NCBI GenBank assembly: GCA_012512925.1
Contig: JAAZDE010000140.1
Span: forward strand, 1-44,908
Direction: 5' to 3'
Source: Desulfuromonadaceae bacterium
Lineage (GTDB): Bacteria; Desulfobacterota; Desulfuromonadia; Desulfuromonadales; JAAYDE01
DNA length: 44,908 bases
Shown here: positions 40,336 to 44,908 of the stretch, piece by piece
Position numbering within the stretch: position 1 is the first letter of the stretch
Layout of the letters: every line of letters starts with the position of its first letter
Program-made: the position numbers and the translations under genes
The notes under the pieces: model-generated
What the model was told of the DNA's origin: nothing
What the model saw: the letters and a program-made list of their open reading frames with translations, nothing else
The model's database searches: none

Positions 40336-40363
40336 ACTATAACACCAAGAGGGATGCCTTCAA
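40336..40363 (-). promoter_or_regulatory. candidate dgt promoter
   Basis: On the minus strand TTGAAG (40363-40358) and TATAGT (40341-40336) are 16 bases apart, 54 bases before the dgt start. Confidence 0.55.
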
Positions 40364-40378
40364 AAGGGCGAATTGACC

Positions 40379-40407
40379 TTGACGACATATCCTCTTCATG
40401 CTAATTT
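40379..40407 (+). promoter_or_regulatory. candidate rsmD-coaD promoter
   Basis: TTGACG (40379-40384) and TAATTT (40402-40407) are 17 bases apart, divergent from the dgt promoter. Confidence 0.5.
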
Positions 40408-40466
40408 TTTTCAATTATTTTCATTATGTGCAGAAGATCGGGTGAAGTTGGGGAGGAGTTTCCGGC

Positions 40467-41033
40467 TTGCGCGTCATCAGCGGTTCCGCCAAAGGAAGTA
40501 TCCTGGCCGGTTTCCCCGGCAAGGATATCAGACCCACCTCCGACCGTATCCGCGAGGCGATTTTCAGCATACTTTACAGCCGCCTGGGCGGCATGGCGGG
40601 GAAAAAGGTTCTGGATCTTTTCGCCGGCACCGGCGCCATGGGCATTGAGGCTTTGAGCCGGGGCGCCGCCGAGGCCTGGTTCGTGGAAAGAAGTTGCCAG
40701 GCCGTCGCCCTGATCCGCAAAAATCTGGGCCATTGCCGGCTCGAGAATGCGGCCCGCATCCTGGCGGAGGAGGCGACGGCTTCCCTTCCCCTGCTTCGCG
40801 GAAACCGCTTTGATCTGATTTTCGTCGATCCTCCCTATGGGGAAAATTTTCTGCCCCCCGTTTTAACGATGATCGACGATGGCGGATTATTGTCGGAAAA
40901 AGGGGTGGTCTGCGCCGAGGGGGGTAAAAAGGACCAGGTTCCGGAAGCCTTTGGTTCCCTGATCCGCTTCAAAATGAACACCTATGGTTCCACGGTGATA
41001 CACTTCTTTTGTCATCTTCCCGAAAAGGATTGA
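40467..41033 (+). CDS. rsmD: 16S rRNA (guanine-966-N2)-methyltransferase RsmD
   Basis: Methylates G966 of 16S rRNA using S-adenosylmethionine. The 188 residues show MRVISGSAKG, the SAM loop DLFAGTGAMGIEALSRGA and the catalytic DPPY. The start is TTG at 40467 with GGAGGAG eight bases upstream. coaD follows after one base, the usual pairing. Confidence 0.95.
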   Translation: MRVISGSAKGSILAGFPGKDIRPTSDRIREAIFSILYSRLGGMAGKKVLDLFAGTGAMGIEALSRGAAEAWFVERSCQAVALIRKNLGHCRLENAARILAEEATASLPLLRGNRFDLIFVDPPYGENFLPPVLTMIDDGGLLSEKGVVCAEGGKKDQVPEAFGSLIRFKMNTYGSTVIHFFCHLPEKD

Positions 41034-41034
41034 G

Positions 41035-41556
41035 ATGAGGAAATCGATCGCCGTCTATCCCGGTTCCTTTGACCCGATCACCCTGGGACATCTCGACATC
41101 ATTGAACGGGGTCTGGAGATCTTCGACCGCCTGATCGTGGCGGTGGCCCGCAACACGGGAAAAACCCCGCTGTTCAGAATCGAGGAACGGCTGGACTTGG
41201 CCAGGCGGGCACTGGGAGCCGATTCCCGCCTCGAGGTGGATACCTTTGACGGCCTTCTGGTCAATTATGTCCGCGGCAAGGGCGCCCATGTCATCCTGCG
41301 CGGCCTGCGGGCGGTTTCCGACTTCGAATACGAATTTCAGGTGGCCCAGACCAACCATCAGCTGGACAGAGGCATCGAAACCCTCTTTTTGATGACCTCC
41401 ATCCCCTACGCTTTCCTCAGTTCCTCCGTCGTCAAGGAGGTCGCCAGCCTTCACGGACCGGTCGACTCCTTTGTCCCTCCGGTGGTCAGGGAAGCCCTGA
41501 AGAAAAAATTTTTTTCAGGAAACCTCCTACACAAGGACTCCGATCATGATCCATAA
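41035..41556 (+). CDS. coaD: phosphopantetheine adenylyltransferase
   Basis: Fourth step of coenzyme A synthesis, transferring AMP to 4'-phosphopantetheine. The 173 residues have the nucleotidyltransferase motif YPGSFDPITLGHLDII and the later MTSIPYAFLSSSVVKEVA. It is one base downstream of rsmD and overlaps the DUF1858 gene by 11 bases. Confidence 0.97.
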   Translation: MRKSIAVYPGSFDPITLGHLDIIERGLEIFDRLIVAVARNTGKTPLFRIEERLDLARRALGADSRLEVDTFDGLLVNYVRGKGAHVILRGLRAVSDFEYEFQVAQTNHQLDRGIETLFLMTSIPYAFLSSSVVKEVASLHGPVDSFVPPVVREALKKKFFSGNLLHKDSDHDP

Positions 41557-41743
41557 AGAGATGACTTTGGAAGAGATAGCCCGCCATTATCCCCAGACCC
41601 TGGAGGTTTTCAAACGTTTCGGTCTGGACTGTTTCGACTGCCAGCTGGCCTCCCTCGGTTCCGTCGAGCATTGCGCCGAATTCCATGAACTCGATGTCGA
41701 AAAGCTCCTCCTGGCACTGAACGCCGCGATTGAAAAAGGGTAG
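41546..41743 (+). CDS. DUF1858 / hybrid-cluster-associated disulphide protein
   Basis: A 65-residue protein with TLEEIARHYPQTLEVFKRFG and CFDC, then a GSVEHCAEFHELD segment, matching the DUF1858 family often found with hybrid cluster proteins. A redox-active CxxC is likely; the precise role is unknown. The ATG at 41546 is preceded by AAGGA and overlaps coaD. Confidence 0.85.
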   Translation: MIHKEMTLEEIARHYPQTLEVFKRFGLDCFDCQLASLGSVEHCAEFHELDVEKLLLALNAAIEKG

Positions 41744-41751
41744 CGGCCCCC

Positions 41752-42480
41752 TCATTCCTGTTCCTCGTTCCAGTTTTCCAGCGTCTCCAACAGGCGTCCC
41801 AGAGCCGAAACCACCAGCGCTTCGATCTGTGCGCCCTTGTCGGCGCTGGCCGCAGCGGGATCTCCCCAAACCCCGCCCGGCCAGAAACGGCGCTTGTCGC
41901 GTACCAGAATCCCTTTCGGAAATTTGGGAAATTCCCTCTCCCCTCTCCCCTTGACCAGGTGGGGATGGGAATGGAGCATCCGTGAAGTCTCGATTTCTCC
42001 GGCATGTGAGTCTCCCGGGGTTTCGACAATTCCCCTGCCCTCTTCCGCCGCCAGCTGATATTCGGTGACGGCGGCGATGCGGATATCGGCGAATCGTTGC
42101 AGCAATTCTTCTCCGGCATCGACGAGAGCGGAAAAATGGGTGCCCCCCGCATGTCCGGTCAGAAGGATGAAGTTGCGCAGACCCTGGTCCCGCAAGGAGA
42201 CGACGATATCCCGTGTAAGCCCCTTGAGGGTGGCGGTGGTGATGGAGACGGTGCCGGGGTGCCTGGATGTCGAACGGCACACCCCGTAGTGGATCGGCGG
42301 CGCGACAAAGACAGGCCGCTGCTGGGCCAGTTTGGCCGAAACCTCCATGGCCTGCAGGGTATCGGTTGAGAGGGGGAGATGCCTGCCGTGTTCTTCGGTG
42401 GAACCATAGGGAAGGATGACGCTGCGTGTTTTCTTCAGGCCGGCTTCGAATTCAGCCATGGTGATATCGGTCAACAGCAT
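41752..42480 (-). CDS. creatininase-family amidohydrolase
   Basis: Metal-dependent amidase of the creatininase fold, 242 residues. Ligand motifs are GSTEEHGRHLPLSTD, GHAGGTH and SHAGEIETS. Relatives include creatininase, MftE and 2-amino-5-formylamino formamide hydrolases; none can be chosen here. The ATG at 42480 is preferred because AGGA lies five bases upstream; another in-frame ATG at 42492 lacks a site. Convergent with the DUF1858 gene. Confidence 0.85.
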   Translation of the reverse strand: MLLTDITMAEFEAGLKKTRSVILPYGSTEEHGRHLPLSTDTLQAMEVSAKLAQQRPVFVAPPIHYGVCRSTSRHPGTVSITTATLKGLTRDIVVSLRDQGLRNFILLTGHAGGTHFSALVDAGEELLQRFADIRIAAVTEYQLAAEEGRGIVETPGDSHAGEIETSRMLHSHPHLVKGRGEREFPKFPKGILVRDKRRFWPGGVWGDPAAASADKGAQIEALVVSALGRLLETLENWNEEQE

Positions 42481-42625
42481 GGGGATCCTCATTGTTTTCG
42501 TTGATCAGTGAAAAACCTTTGGCAGGAGACAAATTCCAAAAAAAGGATATCCTGTCATATTAGGGGAAAACTTGAAAAAAGTGGAAAAACTCTCTGCCCC
42601 GCCGAGCGAAAGAATATAATCGGCC

Positions 42626-42678
42626 TGTTTAAAATATCTAAACATGGGCATTGACATTGAAACGGAAATGTATAGAAT
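42626..42678 (+). promoter_or_regulatory. promoter and palindromic operator of the XRE-cupin gene
   Basis: TTGACA (42651-42656) and TAGAAT (42673-42678) are 16 bases apart. Just upstream TGTTTA (42626-42631) and TAAACA (42639-42644) form an inverted repeat with a seven-base spacer, the size of an XRE repressor site. The palindrome abuts the -35 box, so autoregulation is plausible. Confidence 0.6.
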
Positions 42679-42721
42679 CCGCATCTGTTTTTTTTCGTTT
42701 ACGGGCCAGCGGATCGAGGAC

Positions 42722-43276
42722 ATGAAAATCGGCGCCAACCTCAAACGATTGCGATTGCTGAATTCTCTCACTCAGGAGGAACTGGCCAATCGCACCGATC
42801 TCAGCAAGGGCTTCATCTCCCAACTGGAAAACGACACCACCTGTCCCTCCATCGCCACACTCAAGGACATTCTCGATGTTTTCGGAGTAAGTCTTCAGGA
42901 GTTTTTCAGCGAAATCCAAACCGTCCAGTTCACATTCGGAACCGATGATCGCGTCCGTCCCACGGGGAATGACGATCCGGTCGCGGTTGAACTGTTGGTG
43001 CCCGGCGCCCAGAGGCGGCGGATGGATCCGGCACTGGTGACCCTTCGTCCCGGCGCCGTAATGGGAGAACAGGATATCCATGGAGGGGAGGAATTCGGTT
43101 ATGTGCTTCAGGGAAGAATCGAATTGCGCCTGAACGATACGATCTTCCCGGTGCGAAAGGAAGAGTGTTTTTTCTTTTCTTCCGACCGCCGCCATTCCGT
43201 GCGCAATGTCGGCAAGGGGATGGCGAAAATCCTCTGGGTGGTTTCTCCGCCCACCTTTGATTACACTGGCAGGTAA
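42722..43276 (+). CDS. XRE-family regulator with cupin domain (PuuR-like)
   Basis: Transcription regulator of 184 residues. The N-terminal helix-turn-helix covers about residues 6-60 (LTQEELANRTDLSKGFISQ), then a cupin domain (about 110-180: HGGEEFGYVLQGRIELRL) that likely binds a small ligand. E. coli PuuR has the same layout and senses putrescine; here the two following polyamine genes make a polyamine ligand likely. The ATG at 42722 is preferred, as a longer reading would start inside the promoter. Same strand, 52 bases before the synthase. Confidence 0.9.
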   Translation: MKIGANLKRLRLLNSLTQEELANRTDLSKGFISQLENDTTCPSIATLKDILDVFGVSLQEFFSEIQTVQFTFGTDDRVRPTGNDDPVAVELLVPGAQRRRMDPALVTLRPGAVMGEQDIHGGEEFGYVLQGRIELRLNDTIFPVRKEECFFFSSDRRHSVRNVGKGMAKILWVVSPPTFDYTGR

Positions 43277-43328
43277 ACGGTACCATTCCGGAAATCATGT
43301 TTAACCTTTTAGCGAAAGGACCATGAAC

Positions 43329-44531
43329 ATGGGCAAAGTACTGATTATCGGGGCCGGCGGCGTCGGCCGGGTTGTCGCCCATAAATGCGCCCAGGCCAAG
43401 GATGTCTTCACCGCCATCACCCTGGCGTCACGGACCAAATCGAAATGCGACGCCATCGCCGCCGAGATAACCCATTTCCCGATCGCCACCGCCCAGGTGG
43501 ATGCCGACAATATCGCCGAGATGGTAACCCTGATCCGCCGGGAAAAGCCCGACCTGGTCATCAATGTCGCCCTCCCCTACCAGGATCTGGCTATCATGGA
43601 GGCCTGCCTCGACACCGGGGTGGACTATCTCGACACGGCCAACTACGAACCCCTCGACACCGCCAAATTTGAATATCACTGGCAGTGGGCCTACCATGGG
43701 CGTTTCCATGGCCAGGGGATCATGGCACTCCTGGGCAGCGGCTTCGATCCGGGGGTTACCAACGTCTACACGGCCCTGGCCGCCAAAAAATACCTCGACG
43801 AAATCGAGGAGATCGACATCATCGACGCCAACGCCGGCAGCCACGGCCAGCCCTTCGCCACCAACTTCAATCCGGAGATCAACATCCGCGAGGTTACCGC
43901 CCCCTGCCGCCACTGGGAGAACGGACGCTGGGTCGAGACCCCGCCGCTGGCCACCAAGCGGAGCTTCGATTTCCCCGACGGCATCGGTCCGATGAATATC
44001 TACCGGATGTACCACGAGGAAATGGAATCGCTGGTCAAGCACTTCCCGACCATCCGCAAGGCCCAGTTCTGGATGACCTTCTCCGACAACTACCTGAACC
44101 ATCTGCAGGTGCTCCAGAATGTCGGCATGACCCGCATTGACGAGGTGGAGTTCCAGGGGCGGAAGATCGTCCCCCTGCAGTTTCTCAAGGCGGTTCTCCC
44201 CGACCCCGGCAGCCTGGGCCCGCTGACCAAGGGCCGCACCTGCATCGGCGTGGTCGCCAAGGGAACCAGGGACGGCCGGAAAAAACAGGTTTACATCTAC
44301 AACATCTGCGATCATCAGGTGGCTTACAAGGAAACCAACTCCCAGGCTATCAGTTATACCACCGGTGTTCCGGCAGTGACCGGCGCCATCATGATGTTGA
44401 CCGGAACATGGCATAAGCCCGGCGTCTGGAATATGGAACAGTTCGATCCGGAACCTTTCCTCGAAAGGCTGGCCCATCTGGGACTTCCGACCCAAATCAG
44501 CGAAGGTGAGAAATGGCTGGAACTGACCTGA
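43329..44531 (+). CDS. carboxynorspermidine synthase (saccharopine dehydrogenase family)
   Basis: Reductively condenses aspartate semialdehyde with putrescine or diaminopropane to carboxyspermidine or carboxynorspermidine using NADPH. The 400 residues start with the Rossmann motif KVLIIGAGGVGRVV. YLDTANYEP, GSGFDPGVTNVY and IDIIDANAGSHG are typical of this enzyme, not of lysine-pathway saccharopine dehydrogenase. The ATG at 43329 has AAGGA eight bases upstream; the ATG at 43323 is only two bases from it. It overlaps nspC by 19 bases. Confidence 0.92.
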   Translation: MGKVLIIGAGGVGRVVAHKCAQAKDVFTAITLASRTKSKCDAIAAEITHFPIATAQVDADNIAEMVTLIRREKPDLVINVALPYQDLAIMEACLDTGVDYLDTANYEPLDTAKFEYHWQWAYHGRFHGQGIMALLGSGFDPGVTNVYTALAAKKYLDEIEEIDIIDANAGSHGQPFATNFNPEINIREVTAPCRHWENGRWVETPPLATKRSFDFPDGIGPMNIYRMYHEEMESLVKHFPTIRKAQFWMTFSDNYLNHLQVLQNVGMTRIDEVEFQGRKIVPLQFLKAVLPDPGSLGPLTKGRTCIGVVAKGTRDGRKKQVYIYNICDHQVAYKETNSQAISYTTGVPAVTGAIMMLTGTWHKPGVWNMEQFDPEPFLERLAHLGLPTQISEGEKWLELT

Positions 44532-44908
44532 CCCCCCCCCCGCTGCATGTGGTGGAGATGACTCGTCTGGCCCCTTCTCCTTCCTTTGTGATCGATCTGG
44601 GAAGGCTGCGCCACAATCTCGCCATTCTGGAGCATGTCCAGCGTCAGAGCGGGGCCAAGATTCTGCTGGCGCTCAAGGCCTTCGCCATGTGGAGCCTGTT
44701 TCCGCTGATCCGCCGCAGTCTGGACGGGGTATGCGCCAGTTCTCCATGGGAGTCCCGCCTTGGCTTCGAGGAGTTCGGCGGCGAGGTTCACTCCTTCGCC
44801 GCCGCCTTGCGGCAAGACGACGTCGAGGAACTGCTGGAAGTATCGAGTCACATCTCCTTCAATTCCTTCAACCAACTGGAACGCTTCCGCCCCCTCTGGG
44901 AAAAGGAA
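44513..44908 (+). CDS. nspC: carboxynorspermidine decarboxylase, 3'-truncated by the window edge
   Basis: PLP decarboxylase that finishes norspermidine or spermidine synthesis after the preceding synthase. The frame stays open from ATG 44513 to the last base (132 codons). The translation includes SPSFVIDLGRLRHNL, then the PLP lysine in LALKAFAMW and CASSPWESRLG, all marks of NspC. AGGTGAG precedes 44513; an in-frame ATG at 44558 with GTGGAG is an alternative. The remaining two thirds lie outside the window. Confidence 0.9.
   Translation, partial: MAGTDLTPPPLHVVEMTRLAPSPSFVIDLGRLRHNLAILEHVQRQSGAKILLALKAFAMWSLFPLIRRSLDGVCASSPWESRLGFEEFGGEVHSFAAALRQDDVEELLEVSSHISFNSFNQLERFRPLWEKE

Overview
The window reads as ordinary chromosome from a Gram-negative, probably strictly anaerobic or microaerophilic bacterium. 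I infer a member of the Desulfuromonadales (Desulfobacterota, the former Deltaproteobacteria). The grounds are the pyrR-pyrB-pyrC-carA-carB-greA-recG order, the lepA-lepB pair, a gspA-gspB pair, the carboxynorspermidine route to polyamines, a polyferredoxin-like protein and moderately GC-rich coding DNA. There are no rRNA or tRNA genes, CRISPR arrays, prophage or complete insertion sequences. This taxonomic reading is inference from gene content; no database was consulted.

Layout. 1-1100: an AT-rich left edge, a Tat-exported MepK-like peptidase, then a very good candidate dif (XerC/XerD) site at 1057-1084. 1110-11400: a seven-gene minus-strand pyrimidine cluster (pyrR, pyrB, pyrC, carA, carB, greA, recG). 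It is preceded by a promoter and a leader that shows a complete PyrR-type attenuator: binding box, antiterminator pairing and perfect terminator. 11414-14311: lepA-lepB, where the signal peptidase carries an unusual N-terminal membrane domain. 14620-17883: a long-chain acyl-CoA synthetase and a cysteine-rich Fe-S protein, convergent on a large bidirectional terminator. 18183-19312: a hemerythrin-like protein overlapping a stand-alone LigD-type 3'-phosphoesterase. 19475-26183: an SDR epimerase, a Do-type periplasmic protease with a strong promoter embedded in inverted repeats, an MBL hydrolase, an SDR-type threonine dehydrogenase plus Kbl (threonine to glycine and acetyl-CoA), a DUF2500 protein and a Bcp peroxiredoxin.

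26288-35011: yacG-queD-queE (queuosine precursor), two poorly known proteins (one exported), a hypothetical protein followed by a cation diffusion facilitator, and a long minus-strand run. That run is zinc-ribbon membrane protein, patatin-like phospholipase, acylphosphatase, aminotransferase, bioB and macrodomain protein. 35257-40282: a Kef-type antiporter, gspB-gspA and dGTPase. 40467-41743: rsmD-coaD-DUF1858. 41752-44908: a creatininase-family amidohydrolase, then an XRE-cupin regulator, carboxynorspermidine synthase and the start of carboxynorspermidine decarboxylase (nspC), which runs off the right edge.

The best regulated unit is the pyr operon, with UMP sensing by PyrR inferred from the leader. 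The most notable non-coding element is the dif candidate: the genes on both sides are transcribed toward it, as expected at a replication terminus. I found no convincing wholly new multi-gene system. The most unusual items are the hemerythrin/LigD-PE pair, the LepB fusion, the Cys-rich Fe-S/winged-helix protein and the palindrome in front of the polyamine regulator.
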